This document shows positions 7,704 through 16,780 of a DNA stretch of 64,000 bases, one piece after another. The notes beneath the pieces were generated by a model. The model saw only the letters and a list, made by a program, of their open reading frames with translations, was not told the origin of the DNA and searched no databases. Position 1 is the stretch's first letter. Each line of letters opens with the position of its first letter. The translations under genes and the position numbers were made by a program. Source of the stretch: Yaniella halotolerans DSM 15476 (GTDB lineage: Bacteria; Actinomycetota; Actinomycetes; Actinomycetales; Micrococcaceae); contig NZ_ATVQ01000001.1 in assembly GCF_000420805.1 (NCBI RefSeq), forward strand, positions 310,001 to 374,000, read 5' to 3'.

Positions 7704-9971
7704 ATGGCCAAAACGACGTCCTCAGGTACTTCTGTGCTTAAAAGCAACTCCGTGCTGTCGAAACTGCTCGCCTTCTTTGGTATCTCAGCGTTGCTGGGCG
7801 CCCTTGGTGCGGGCATGATGCTTCCGGCCGGGATGCTGACAGGAGCAGCTTCACAAGTCGGCACCGAGATGCTAGATAAGCTGCCAGCAGAACTTAACGA
7901 AGAGCCCATGTCCACACCGTCATCCATCCTGGATCAGGACGGCAACGAAATCGCGACCTTCTATGCTGAAGACCGAACTCCGGTGGAGCTCGATCAAATT
8001 TCTGATCACATGAAAGACGCGATCATCGCGATCGAAGACGAACGGTTTTACGATCACGCCGGTGTTGATGGCGAAGGGCTTGCTCGCGCGATGGTGCATA
8101 ACGTCACCTCGGACACCCAGCAGGGCGCATCTACCCTGACGCAGCAGTACGTCAACAACGTTTTGGTCAACTACCAGAACCTCAACGGTCTACGCACGAC
8201 CGTTTCCGGTACCAAGGAAATTCCGGATAAGCTTCGCGAAATGAAGCTGGCCGTGGCCGTCGAAAAGGACATGACCAAAGACGAAATTCTTGAGGGCTAC
8301 CTCAATATCGTGCTGTTCTCAGGCCGCACCTACGGCGTTGAGTCCGCGGCACGGTTGTTCTTCGACAAATCCGCGGCAGATCTCAGCATTTCTGAATCAG
8401 CTCTTCTGGCAGGACTCGTACAGTCACCCAACGCGCTGAACCCTGACACCAACCCAGAAGGTGCGATGCAGCGTCGTGACCTGGTGTTGGGCAATATGTA
8501 TCAGCAAGATCGCATCACCAAAGAGGAATATGACGAGGCCGTAGCAACTAACGTCGAAGACCAGTTGGATATGACTCCACTGCCCTCGGGTTGTATGTAT
8601 GCCAAAGACGGTTTCGAATACTTCTGCGATTATGTGCAGCGGCTGATCCGTGCTGATCCAGCGTTTGGCCCAGATGTAGATTCTCGTCAGCGCATGCTTG
8701 ACCGTGGTGGTCTCGAAATCACCACGACACTGGACTCAGAACTGCAGGAAGCTGCAGTGGAAACCGCTCGGAGTAACGTTCCGGCAGGCGAAAATGAAGG
8801 TGTTGGCGCTTCGCTCGTTACCGTCCAGCAAGATACCGGCAACATCAAAACGATGGCGCAGAACACCGACTACACCGTCAACTCCGAGACCCAGGGAGAA
8901 ACCTCGCTCAACTTCGGGGTTGACCAGTCCTGGGGTGGAGGCGGTGGTTTCCAAGCCGGTTCCACACTGAAGCCTTTCGTCGCTATGGCCTGGATGGGCG
9001 CCGGAAATTCGATGCGAGACACCGTTGATGCCTCGCGCAACAACTACGATGGCGCCCAGTTCCCCGCATACTGTCTTGATGGCGGCTATGCAAAAATCGG
9101 TTCCGACGGCTGGCGTCCTCGAAACGCCATTGCCGATATGCACAAAAAAATGCGCATGGATTACGGCCTCTACTGGTCCATTAACACCGCTACCGTTGCT
9201 GCTGCCTATGAAACTGACCTGTGCTCCATCACAGACATCACGACCGCAGCCGGTATTGAAGGCGGAGCAACAGACGCTGGACCACTTGATCCATCAAACC
9301 CATCGTTCGTCTTGGGCGCCTATGAGGTTTCCCCGCTGACCATGGCGGCGGCATACTCCACGTTGGGCTCTGGCGGTACGTACTGTGAACCACGTGCTAT
9401 CGAATCGATCGTTGATGCAACAGGTGAGGAATACAGTGTGCCACCGGTGCAGTGTTCTCCAGGTTCGCTTAACCCCGAGAACATCAAGGAACTCAACAAC
9501 ACGTTGACCCAACTGGCGGATGAGCGTATTTCCCGAGGCGAGTTGGACTTCCCAATTGCGGGCAAGACCGGTACCAATAACTACGAATCCTCAACGTGGT
9601 TCATTGGGTACTCCTCGGATCTGGCGACCGCTTCGTGGGTAGGAAATTATCAAGGCATCGGCTCCGATCATACGCTTCGTGGCCTCACCATTGGTGGCCG
9701 ATACTTCGAAGATGCTTGGGGCTCACTCGTGGCCGGTCCGATGTGGGTTGACTACATGAAGGTCGCCGGACCAAAATACGAGACCGAACAATTCCCGACC
9801 TTCGATGGTCCAACCGGTAACCCTCGCACGATGGGGTCCACCGGTGGCGGATCATCGAATAACGGTGGTTCGAACTCGGATAACAACGATTCAGACTCAG
9901 AGTCTGAATCCGACTCCGGAAATGCCCAGAACACGGACAACAATGATGACTCTTCGGGAGACGAAGACTAG
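7704..9971 (+). CDS. Class A penicillin-binding protein (bifunctional PBP)
   Basis: 755-residue peptidoglycan synthase with one N-terminal membrane anchor (about residues 21-48). The GT51 glycosyltransferase is shown by EDERFYDHAG (111-120) and QGASTLTQQYVNN (140-152). The transpeptidase has Ser420 in STLK, the SIN triad at 492-494 and KTG at 621-623. The tail after about residue 710 is a low-complexity Ser/Asn/Asp stretch and there is no PASTA domain. The start is supported by a TAGACT box ending 6 nt upstream (leaderless) rather than by a ribosome binding site. The stop codon overlaps the next gene's GTG as TAGTG. Confidence 0.95.
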   Translation: MAKTTSSGTSVLKSNSVLSKLLAFFGISALLGALGAGMMLPAGMLTGAASQVGTEMLDKLPAELNEEPMSTPSSILDQDGNEIATFYAEDRTPVELDQISDHMKDAIIAIEDERFYDHAGVDGEGLARAMVHNVTSDTQQGASTLTQQYVNNVLVNYQNLNGLRTTVSGTKEIPDKLREMKLAVAVEKDMTKDEILEGYLNIVLFSGRTYGVESAARLFFDKSAADLSISESALLAGLVQSPNALNPDTNPEGAMQRRDLVLGNMYQQDRITKEEYDEAVATNVEDQLDMTPLPSGCMYAKDGFEYFCDYVQRLIRADPAFGPDVDSRQRMLDRGGLEITTTLDSELQEAAVETARSNVPAGENEGVGASLVTVQQDTGNIKTMAQNTDYTVNSETQGETSLNFGVDQSWGGGGGFQAGSTLKPFVAMAWMGAGNSMRDTVDASRNNYDGAQFPAYCLDGGYAKIGSDGWRPRNAIADMHKKMRMDYGLYWSINTATVAAAYETDLCSITDITTAAGIEGGATDAGPLDPSNPSFVLGAYEVSPLTMAAAYSTLGSGGTYCEPRAIESIVDATGEEYSVPPVQCSPGSLNPENIKELNNTLTQLADERISRGELDFPIAGKTGTNNYESSTWFIGYSSDLATASWVGNYQGIGSDHTLRGLTIGGRYFEDAWGSLVAGPMWVDYMKVAGPKYETEQFPTFDGPTGNPRTMGSTGGGSSNNGGSNSDNNDSDSESESDSGNAQNTDNNDDSSGDED

Positions 9972-10912
9972 TGTCTGAAGCTTCAGGGTGGCCGCGCCGG
10001 ATTGCTTCTGGCGCGGCCAAACTTTTTACCACCACAGCCCTTGTAGGGGCTTCGGCAGCCGTATTTGGCATTGTTTCAGCTCGCCAATTCGGTATACGCT
10101 ACGCGACCCTTCCGCTCCTATCCGAAGGGCAAGAGCCGTTCCGGGTGCTGCATGTTGGCGATATGCACTTGGTCGCCGGTGACCGAAAGAAGATCGATTT
10201 TGTCCGACATCTCGCGGAATTGAAACCAGATCTGGTGGTCAACACCGGAGATAATCCAGGAGAGGTTGACGCTGTTGACGACGTCCTCGAAGCTCTGGCT
10301 CCACTGCTGCACACTCCCGGGGTGTTTGTCGCCGGGTCCAACGACTTTTATGGCCCGAAACCGGCCAACCCACTGCGCTACCTGCGTGCCCCGTCGGAAT
10401 TTGACGGCGACTCCGAAACGCTGCAAGCCGTCGATGTGGGCGCCATGTTTGAAGCGTTCACCCGGACCGGCCAGTGGCACAAGCTGGGTAATACATCGAT
10501 GACCCTGACCGTACGCGAGGACCTCCGGATCAATTTCGCGGGCACTCAGGATGCACACATGCAGGCTGACGCCTGGCCAGGATTTGACGACGCGGAACCT
10601 GGCGCATCGTTGAATATTGCCGTCACGCATGCACCGTATCGACGCGTCCTAGACTCGGCTGTTGCCGGTGGCGCTGACCTCGTGCTGGCCGGACACACGC
10701 ACGGCGGACAAGTGGCGCTCCCCCGCTACGGTGCGATCGTCTCGAACTGTGATCTGCCCACCGGTTGGGCGTCGTCACTGTTCAGGTGGCGGTCTCGTGG
10801 GGCATCCGGGCTCGTTAATGTCACGGCAGGTATCGGAACCTCGCCAAAGGTTCCGATCCGCACCTTCTGTCCGCCAGAAGCCGTAGTCCTTGACCTGGTG
10901 GCTCGAGGCTAG
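9971..10912 (+). CDS. Membrane-anchored metallophosphoesterase
   Basis: 313 residues with a hydrophobic N-terminal segment (about 15-35) and a calcineurin-like metallophosphoesterase domain. Metal-site motifs appear in order: VGDMH, NTGDN, GSND (in place of the usual GNHD), THAPY and GHTHGGQ. It resembles the YkuE/YaeI group; a cell-envelope phosphodiester substrate is only a guess. Its GTG start overlaps the PBP stop by one base, an arrangement that couples the two. The stop codon overlaps that of the convergent purC inside the palindrome CTAG. Confidence 0.88.
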   Translation: MSEASGWPRRIASGAAKLFTTTALVGASAAVFGIVSARQFGIRYATLPLLSEGQEPFRVLHVGDMHLVAGDRKKIDFVRHLAELKPDLVVNTGDNPGEVDAVDDVLEALAPLLHTPGVFVAGSNDFYGPKPANPLRYLRAPSEFDGDSETLQAVDVGAMFEAFTRTGQWHKLGNTSMTLTVREDLRINFAGTQDAHMQADAWPGFDDAEPGASLNIAVTHAPYRRVLDSAVAGGADLVLAGHTHGGQVALPRYGAIVSNCDLPTGWASSLFRWRSRGASGLVNVTAGIGTSPKVPIRTFCPPEAVVLDLVARG

Positions 10913-11808
10913 TTGAACGCTCTGCCGGTCAACCGTCGATACGCCTCGAGGTAACGCTGCGCAGTCTTCTCCACGACGTCATCAGGAAGTTCCGGTGGCG
11001 GTGTATCCGATGCCTGATCCCAGCCGGATGCTTCCGATGCGAGCCAGTCGCGTACAAACTGCTTGTCGAATGACTCCTGCGGCCGCCCCGGACGGTACAG
11101 CTCAGCATCCCAGAATCGGGAAGAATCCGGCGTGAGGACTTCGTCGCCAAGAGTCATGACGCCGCGCTCGTCAACGCCGTACTCCACTTTGGTGTCCGCC
11201 AGAATGATCCCTGCGTTCCGGGCTATCCGCTCAGCGGTAGTGTACAGCTGCAAGGTTTTCACGCGAATATCATCAGCCGTCTCGTGGCCGATACGTGCCG
11301 TCATCACCGCAAAGCTAATATTCTCGTCGTGGTCCCCAACCGCAGCTTTGGCCGAGGGGGTGAAGATCGCGGGCTCAAGTTTCGACCCGTCGACCAGTCC
11401 GGCTGGAAGTTCAATACCTGTGACCTTGCCATTGGTGCGGTACTCCGCAAGTCCTGAACCCGTGAGATATCCTCGAGCGATGGCTTCGATCGGAAACATG
11501 TCCAACCGTTTGACGACCATAGCCCGGCCCGCAACAGCAGCAGGTACCTCGGTTGAAACCACATGGTTAGCGACATCGAGCTCATCTGCCAGACGCTCGA
11601 ACCACCACAGCGAAAGCTGCGTGAGAATCTTGCCTTTATCCGGAATACCCGGCGCCAGAATATGATCGAACGCCGAGATCCGATCGGTGGCCACCACCAA
11701 GAGTGTGTCGGATTCCCCCGGCACGGAGTCCGCAGGTTCATAGAGGTTGCGGACTTTGCCGGAATAGATGTGTCGCCAACCCGGAAGTTGCACTGCAGTA
11801 TCGGTCAT
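10909..11808 (-). CDS. purC: Phosphoribosylaminoimidazole-succinocarboxamide synthase
   Basis: SAICAR synthetase, 299 residues, catalysing ATP-dependent ligation of CAIR with aspartate in purine synthesis. Diagnostic segments are YSGKVRNLYE at the N-terminus, ATDRISAFD, and TGSGLAEYR in the middle. It follows purD by 3 bp, and its ribosome binding site GGAG lies at the purD stop, so the two are one operon. The 3' end overlaps the convergent metallophosphoesterase by 4 bp, with no terminator between them. Confidence 0.95.
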   Translation of the reverse strand: MTDTAVQLPGWRHIYSGKVRNLYEPADSVPGESDTLLVVATDRISAFDHILAPGIPDKGKILTQLSLWWFERLADELDVANHVVSTEVPAAVAGRAMVVKRLDMFPIEAIARGYLTGSGLAEYRTNGKVTGIELPAGLVDGSKLEPAIFTPSAKAAVGDHDENISFAVMTARIGHETADDIRVKTLQLYTTAERIARNAGIILADTKVEYGVDERGVMTLGDEVLTPDSSRFWDAELYRPGRPQESFDKQFVRDWLASEASGWDQASDTPPPELPDDVVEKTAQRYLEAYRRLTGRAFN

Positions 11809-11811
11809 AGC

Positions 11812-13095
11812 CTAGGCTCCTGGGATTGTGATGTCACCGTTAATGGCTTTTGCCGCAATATCCGTGCGGTAGTGGCCATTCGGGACAGAGATGTGTTCGA
11901 CCGCAGCATAGGCTGTGTCGCGGGCTGCTGCCAGGTCGTCTCCGGTGGCAACCACGGTCAAAAGTCGTCCTCCTGAGGCTGTGAACTCACCGCTGGATCC
12001 AGCAGTCGTTCCGGCATGCAGAATTGAGACACCCTCAAGTTTGGCTGCATCAGCCACGCCCGTGATTTGCGCACCGGCCTGTGGTGCTTCCGGGTACCCT
12101 TCAGCCGCCATGACCACACCTACGGCACTGTGCTCGTGGAAGGTGACGGACGGGAAGGTGGCGCGCAGTTTGCCGTCGGCGGCGGCCTTGAGCAATTGGC
12201 CCAGCGGTGTCTTGAGTCGCGCTAAGACCGGCTGGGTTTCAGGGTCACCAAAGCGAGCGTTGAACTCGATGACCTGAATACCCTTGTCGGTAACGGTCAG
12301 GCCGCAGTACAGCACACCGGTGAACGGCGTGCCACGGTCTACCATCTCTTTCAGCACCGGCCGAGCGACCTGTTCCATGACGTCCTCAGTAAAGTTTTTC
12401 GGGAGCCATTCGAGCGGAGTATAGGCGCCCATTCCTCCGGTATTGGCACCCTCGTCGTTGTTGAAGACTCGTTTAAAATCTTGAGCGGGCGCCATCGCCA
12501 CGCCATCGGTGCCGTCGGCGATCACAAAGACTGAAACTTCAGGGCCGTCGAGGAACTCTTCGACCAGGACCGGGTCGCCTCCCGAAAAAATGTCTCGGCC
12601 GTGCGCAATAGCTGCGTCGCGGTCGGAGGTTACGATGACGCCTTTTCCTGCGGCCAACCCGTCGTCCTTCACCACATAGGGCGCACCGAATTCATCGAGA
12701 GCTGTTTCAAGTTGCTCCAGGCTCACGGCCGTTTTCGCGTCCCCGGTTGGTACTCCAGCTGCGTGCATCACGTCTTTGGCAAACGCCTTGGACGATTCCA
12801 GTTTTGCGGCCTGGTGCGTTGGCCCAAAGACCGCGAAACCAGCAGCCTGGAGGGCATTCGTCACGCCAGCGGCCAGCAGAGCTTCCGGCCCGACGACCAC
12901 CAGATCCGGTTGGAGTTCCTGGCAGAGTTCCACGACCAGCTGCGGCGAGGAAACGTCAACGGGGTAGACGGGAACTTCTTTGGCGATACCAGCGTTTCCG
13001 GGCGCACAGCGCACTTCAGATACCAGCGGATCGGCACGGAGGGCTTGCACAATTGCGTGTTCACGGCCACCTGGGCCCAAGACTAAAGTTTTCAC
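11812..13095 (-). CDS. purD: Phosphoribosylamine-glycine ligase
   Basis: GAR synthetase of purine synthesis, 427 residues, ATP-grasp fold. The N-terminus KTLVLGPGGREHAI and the metal/ATP site segment FNARFGDPETQPVL are characteristic. The start is GTG, with TACGCT (13103-13108) ending 7 nt upstream. An AGAGG lies only one base before the GTG, too close for a normal ribosome binding site, so a leaderless mRNA is likely. It heads the purD-purC operon and is divergent from the small membrane protein at 13191. Confidence 0.95.
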   Translation of the reverse strand: MKTLVLGPGGREHAIVQALRADPLVSEVRCAPGNAGIAKEVPVYPVDVSSPQLVVELCQELQPDLVVVGPEALLAAGVTNALQAAGFAVFGPTHQAAKLESSKAFAKDVMHAAGVPTGDAKTAVSLEQLETALDEFGAPYVVKDDGLAAGKGVIVTSDRDAAIAHGRDIFSGGDPVLVEEFLDGPEVSVFVIADGTDGVAMAPAQDFKRVFNNDEGANTGGMGAYTPLEWLPKNFTEDVMEQVARPVLKEMVDRGTPFTGVLYCGLTVTDKGIQVIEFNARFGDPETQPVLARLKTPLGQLLKAAADGKLRATFPSVTFHEHSAVGVVMAAEGYPEAPQAGAQITGVADAAKLEGVSILHAGTTAGSSGEFTASGGRLLTVVATGDDLAAARDTAYAAVEHISVPNGHYRTDIAAKAINGDITIPGA

Positions 13096-13102
13096 GCCTC
13101 TT

Positions 13103-13183
13103 AGCGTAGTCGTTCCTGCCTGGTTGTTGGTCGGTGTGTCTGAAATTTATGCAAACGAATGGAGCACGGACACCGACTAGACT
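13103..13183. promoter_or_regulatory. Divergent leaderless -10 boxes (purD / small membrane protein)
   Basis: TACGCT on the minus strand (13108-13103) ends 7 nt before the purD GTG. TAGACT on the plus strand (13178-13183) ends 7 nt before the ATG at 13191. Confidence 0.45.
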
Positions 13184-13190
13184 GCGAGGC

Positions 13191-13433
13191 ATGGCATTCC
13201 AACGACACCACTTACCCTATGGCCGCGGACCGGGCCTGCCCCCGTGGCTTCGGATTGTCTATTTATGGCTCCTGGTCGCCCTGGGTAGCTCCTTCGTCTC
13301 GTGGGTTGGTTTCCGGGCGTTTACCGGGGCAACCCGCGGAGACATGGTCCCGGCGCTGCTCTCGTTGGGAATCGGCGCGGTGGCCGCAACGATTACGACC
13401 TGGGCCATCTATCGTCACAAGTCCAAACGTTAG
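13191..13433 (+). CDS. Small two-helix membrane protein, unknown function
   Basis: 80 residues starting MAFQRHHLPYGRG, with two predicted membrane helices (about 21-42 and 52-72) and a basic C-terminus YRHKSKR. I do not recognise a family. The start is set by the TAGACT box 7 nt upstream; the longer open frame from 13134 has no signal. AGGAG at its stop codon serves the downstream asparaginase, so it is the first gene of a plus-strand run leading to purF-purM. Confidence 0.7.
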   Translation: MAFQRHHLPYGRGPGLPPWLRIVYLWLLVALGSSFVSWVGFRAFTGATRGDMVPALLSLGIGAVAATITTWAIYRHKSKR

Positions 13434-13441
13434 GAGACGCC

Positions 13442-14464
13442 ATGTCCGGACCGATTCGAGCCACTGATGTCGAACAGCTGGCCACAACCAGCCGAAACGG
13501 GTTTATTGAGAACCGATTTTTTGGTTCGGCCGTGGTAGTGGATCCCGAGGGAGTCATTATCGCCGACGTGGGTGATCCAGCGGCGGGAGTCTACGGACGT
13601 TCAGTGTTGAAACCTTTCCAGGCAATTGCTTCGCTGCGTTGCGGAGCAGATCTTGCAGGTGAAGGTCTTGCGTTGGCTGCTGGCTCGCACATTGGGTCCC
13701 CGTGGCATCAGGATATTGCCGCCGATGTGCTGGCGCAGGTGGGGTTGAGCGCTGCTGATTTACAATGTCCGGCGGGCTATCCGTCATCGGCATCCCAGGT
13801 TGCGTCGGCCGCTTTGCAGATGGCGCCCATCCCGTTGGAACGTACCCCGCTGGCGCACAATTGCTCGGGCAAGCACGCTGGGTTCCTCGCCGCCATGGTC
13901 GCTGCGGGCGCGGACCCTGCAACGTATTTGGACGACGAGGCGCCCGTCCAAACCGAAGTGGTGCGCGTTCTGGAACAGTACTGCGAAACATCTATCACGC
14001 ACACCGGTATTGATGGTTGTGGCGCCCCCACGCCCGTGATGTCGCTCGCCGCGTTGGCCAGAGGTTTTGGCAAACTGGGACGAGCCGTGCACGATCGAAA
14101 TGTTGAGCTTCCGGCTGCCATGGTCGCTCGCGCGATGCTGGACTACCCGGAAGCGGTGCAAGGAAAACACCGAAATGACACCGTGGTCCTCGAGTCCTTA
14201 GAGCTCATGGTCAAAACCGGTGCCGATGGTATCGTTGCGATGGCTGCACCGGATGGGACAGCGGTTGCGGTATCAATGATTGACTCGACCCATCGGGCGT
14301 CACACCTTGTCGCACTGGTGCTGCTGGCGCAGTATGCCCCGGACGCCGTTGCGTTGGAGACCATGAGCGACGTCGTGGAACATATTGCGCCACCTATTTA
14401 CGGTGGCAACCAACGGGTGGGCGGGATCAAATTGAGCCCCGCCGTACTGAGACTCTTGAAATAA
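13442..14464 (+). CDS. L-asparaginase II family protein
   Basis: 340 residues of the bacterial L-asparaginase II family (unrelated to E. coli AnsB), expected to hydrolyse asparagine to aspartate and ammonia in the cytosol. Conserved blocks include [18 protein letters not shown] and an N-terminal RSVLKPFQ. The start is ATG at 13442 with AGGAG 6 nt upstream; the frame continues 141 bp further upstream, but there it overlaps the previous gene. No signal peptide is seen. Its place beside purine genes could link aspartate supply to purC, but that is speculation. Confidence 0.85.
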   Translation: MSGPIRATDVEQLATTSRNGFIENRFFGSAVVVDPEGVIIADVGDPAAGVYGRSVLKPFQAIASLRCGADLAGEGLALAAGSHIGSPWHQDIAADVLAQVGLSAADLQCPAGYPSSASQVASAALQMAPIPLERTPLAHNCSGKHAGFLAAMVAAGADPATYLDDEAPVQTEVVRVLEQYCETSITHTGIDGCGAPTPVMSLAALARGFGKLGRAVHDRNVELPAAMVARAMLDYPEAVQGKHRNDTVVLESLELMVKTGADGIVAMAAPDGTAVAVSMIDSTHRASHLVALVLLAQYAPDAVALETMSDVVEHIAPPIYGGNQRVGGIKLSPAVLRLLK

Positions 14465-14477
14465 GCCGGAGGTGTTT

Positions 14478-14843
14478 GTGGCACGACGGAAAATTGACGT
14501 TACCAAGGGCGTAGCCGCGGTTCGCCAATGGGCCGCTGATCCGGCTGCAGCTGGACGCAATGTGCGCGCGATGGCGGTCCGGTATTCGCTTGAAGAGCTC
14601 GCCGAACTGGCACCGGGACGTTCCGTAGAAGTGCGTGTCCCACCGTTTGGTGTCACCCAGATCATCGAGGGAACCGTCCACACTCGTGGCACACCACCGG
14701 CAGTAATCGAAACGGATTCCGCCACGTGGTTATCTTTGATCACCGGGCAAGTGCCGTGGCCGGACGCTGTTGAAACCGGCAGCGTGGTTGCTTCCGGGCA
14801 GCGAACAGACTTGTCGTGGCTCCTACCGTTGGTCAAACTGTAA
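14478..14843 (+). CDS. Sterol-carrier (SCP) family protein
   Basis: 121-residue soluble protein resembling the actinobacterial sterol-carrier-family proteins encoded near purF. The core reads [20 protein letters not shown], then a region rich in beta-strand patterns, and ends [10 protein letters not shown]. Ligand and role are unknown. GGAGG (14468-14472) is 5 nt before the GTG at 14478, which is better placed than the alternative GTG at 14472. It follows the asparaginase by 13 bp and is probably cotranscribed. Confidence 0.75.
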   Translation: MARRKIDVTKGVAAVRQWAADPAAAGRNVRAMAVRYSLEELAELAPGRSVEVRVPPFGVTQIIEGTVHTRGTPPAVIETDSATWLSLITGQVPWPDAVETGSVVASGQRTDLSWLLPLVKL

Positions 14844-14892
14844 CCAGACTTGTGAGTAACCTCTTACGACAGGCGCTAGAATGAAGGACACT

Positions 14893-15354
14893 ATGGCTGA
14901 CAGCACACCTCCACCCGTCGAATCCCAAGAACCCCAAGCGGACGCCCCGCAACAGATGGTCTTGCGCCGCGCCCCGAAAATCACTCCGTTTCTGGTATCG
15001 GGCGCCGTCCTTGGCGTCGTCGTCGCATTTTTCTGGGTTGGGATCGCCGGTAGCGTCGAAGAGTATTCACAAACCCAGACGGTATCGTTCTTCGCGGCCA
15101 TCTTCGCCATCGCTGGAGTCACCATCGGCGCTCTGTGGTGGATGATTGTCGACCGGCGTTCCAAGCGTGCCATGGAAACCCTGTATGCACGTCCCACCGA
15201 CGATCCAGCTGCCGCTGATATGGCGCTTACCGAAGAAGACTATGCGCTATGGTCGCAGTTCCAACAAAATGAACGTCTTGAGCAAGCACGCCGTGAGCAG
15301 TTTGCCCAGGCAAAAGCCGATGCCAAAGCCAAAAAACACAGCAAACGGAAATAG
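14893..15354 (+). CDS. Conserved membrane protein upstream of purF
   Basis: 153 residues: an acidic Pro-rich N-terminus, two membrane helices (about 33-53 and 65-87), then a charged cytoplasmic tail rich in Lys and Ala ending KAKKHSKRK. No enzymatic motif is visible. AAGGA lies 4 nt before the ATG at 14893; an in-frame ATG at 14881 has no upstream site. The stop is 3 bp before the purF ATG, so expression is tied to purF. Function unknown. Confidence 0.7.
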   Translation: MADSTPPPVESQEPQADAPQQMVLRRAPKITPFLVSGAVLGVVVAFFWVGIAGSVEEYSQTQTVSFFAAIFAIAGVTIGALWWMIVDRRSKRAMETLYARPTDDPAAADMALTEEDYALWSQFQQNERLEQARREQFAQAKADAKAKKHSKRK

Positions 15355-15357
15355 TTG

Positions 15358-16779
15358 ATGAGCGATATTCTTACGGACGATTCACCCAAGGACGCCTGCG
15401 GAGTTTTCGGGGTGTGGGCCCCGGGTGAAGAGGTTTCCAAACTCGCCTACTACGGCTTATTCTCACTGCAGCATCGCGGCCAAGAGTCAGCAGGTATTGC
15501 GACTTCGACCGGAGAGCGCATCTCCGTGTACAAAGATCTCGGATTAGTGTCCCAGGTTTTCGATGAGGCCACACTGTCCTCTTTGACCGGCCATATTGCG
15601 ATTGGTCACTGCCGGTATGGTTCCGAAGGTGCTGATAATTGGCGGTTCGCGCAACCCACTCTGGGTGCTACCGCCGATGACCGCACCGTTGCCCTGGGAA
15701 TGAACGGTGCGTTGACCAACCGATCCGAGGTCAAAACCATGATTGACGACCGGTTCGGGGACGTCGATTCAGGCGAAATTGCCCAGGGCAATACCTCCGA
15801 TACCGCGTTGATCACCACGTTGTTACACGGTCAACATGAGCGCCCACTGGAGACGACAGCCCCCGAGGTTTTTGCGTCGTTAGAGGGCGCTTTTTCGATC
15901 GTCATGATGTCGGAAAATACCCTCTACGCGGCCCGTGATCGGCATGGGTTCCGCCCACTCGTGCTCGGCCGGTTGGCCAGCGGCTGGGTCGTTGCATCTG
16001 AGCAAGCCGCCCTGGCGACCACGGGCGCGACCTTTATCCGCGAAATTGCTCCCGGCGAGATGATCTGTATCGATGCCGACGGTGTCCGATCTACCCGTTT
16101 CGCCCAGTCTGAATTAGCGCGATGCATTTTCGAATACGTGTACGTCGCTCGTCCGGATGCCGCGATTAATGGCCGCAGCGTCTACGAGTCGCGGCTCGAA
16201 ATGGGCCGCCAGCTTGCCCAAGAGAACGTTGCAGAAGCCGACGTTGTGGTGCCGGTACCAGAATCCGGGACGCCGGCTGCCATCGGATACGCCGAAGAGT
16301 CAGGCATTCCGCTGGGCCACGGATTTGTAAAAAACTCTTATGTTGGCCGAACCTTCATCAAACCCTCGCAGACGTTGCGTCAGTTGGGTATCCGGCTCAA
16401 ACTCAATGTGCAGCCGTCTGTGGTTGCTGGCAAATCGGTGATCGTCGTCGACGATTCAATCGTTCGTGGCAATACACAGCGCCAAGTCGTAGCCATGCTG
16501 CGAGAAGCCGGCGCTCGAGAAGTCCACGTCAAGATTTCTTCTCCGCCGGTGCAGTGGCCGTGTTTCTATGGGATCGACTTCGCGACACGGGCCGAGCTCA
16601 TTGCAACCGGTGCTGGAATTGACGAAATTCGAGATTCCGTCGGCGCCGACTCACTGGCCTACATTTCACTGGAAGGCACCATTGCCGCCACCCAACAGGA
16701 CGAAGACACCCTGTGTACCGCCTGTTTCTCGGGCAACTACCCCACCGAAGTCCCCCAGCTGACCACAGACAGGAAATAA
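15358..16779 (+). CDS. purF: Amidophosphoribosyltransferase
   Basis: First committed enzyme of purine synthesis, converting PRPP and glutamine to phosphoribosylamine. After a 13-residue propeptide (MSDILTDDSPKDA) the nucleophile Cys14 begins CGVFGVW. The PRPP loop VIVVDDSIVRGNT is intact. Four cysteines in the B. subtilis-type Fe-S positions are present: RCIFEYVYVARPD, WPCFYGIDF and the CTAC pair near the end, so this is the cluster-bearing, processed type. I take ATG 15358 rather than the adjacent TTG 15355. The ribosome binding site (ACGGAAA) is weak, so coupling with the previous gene is likely. Confidence 0.96.
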   Translation: MSDILTDDSPKDACGVFGVWAPGEEVSKLAYYGLFSLQHRGQESAGIATSTGERISVYKDLGLVSQVFDEATLSSLTGHIAIGHCRYGSEGADNWRFAQPTLGATADDRTVALGMNGALTNRSEVKTMIDDRFGDVDSGEIAQGNTSDTALITTLLHGQHERPLETTAPEVFASLEGAFSIVMMSENTLYAARDRHGFRPLVLGRLASGWVVASEQAALATTGATFIREIAPGEMICIDADGVRSTRFAQSELARCIFEYVYVARPDAAINGRSVYESRLEMGRQLAQENVAEADVVVPVPESGTPAAIGYAEESGIPLGHGFVKNSYVGRTFIKPSQTLRQLGIRLKLNVQPSVVAGKSVIVVDDSIVRGNTQRQVVAMLREAGAREVHVKISSPPVQWPCFYGIDFATRAELIATGAGIDEIRDSVGADSLAYISLEGTIAATQQDEDTLCTACFSGNYPTEVPQLTTDRK

Positions 16780-16780
16780 C

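Noticed and set aside
9850-9968. Ser/Asn/Asp-coding repeats at the end of the PBP gene as a tandem-repeat locus
   Set aside because: The codons vary and there is no fixed repeat unit. It is a low-complexity disordered tail, common in actinobacterial PBPs.
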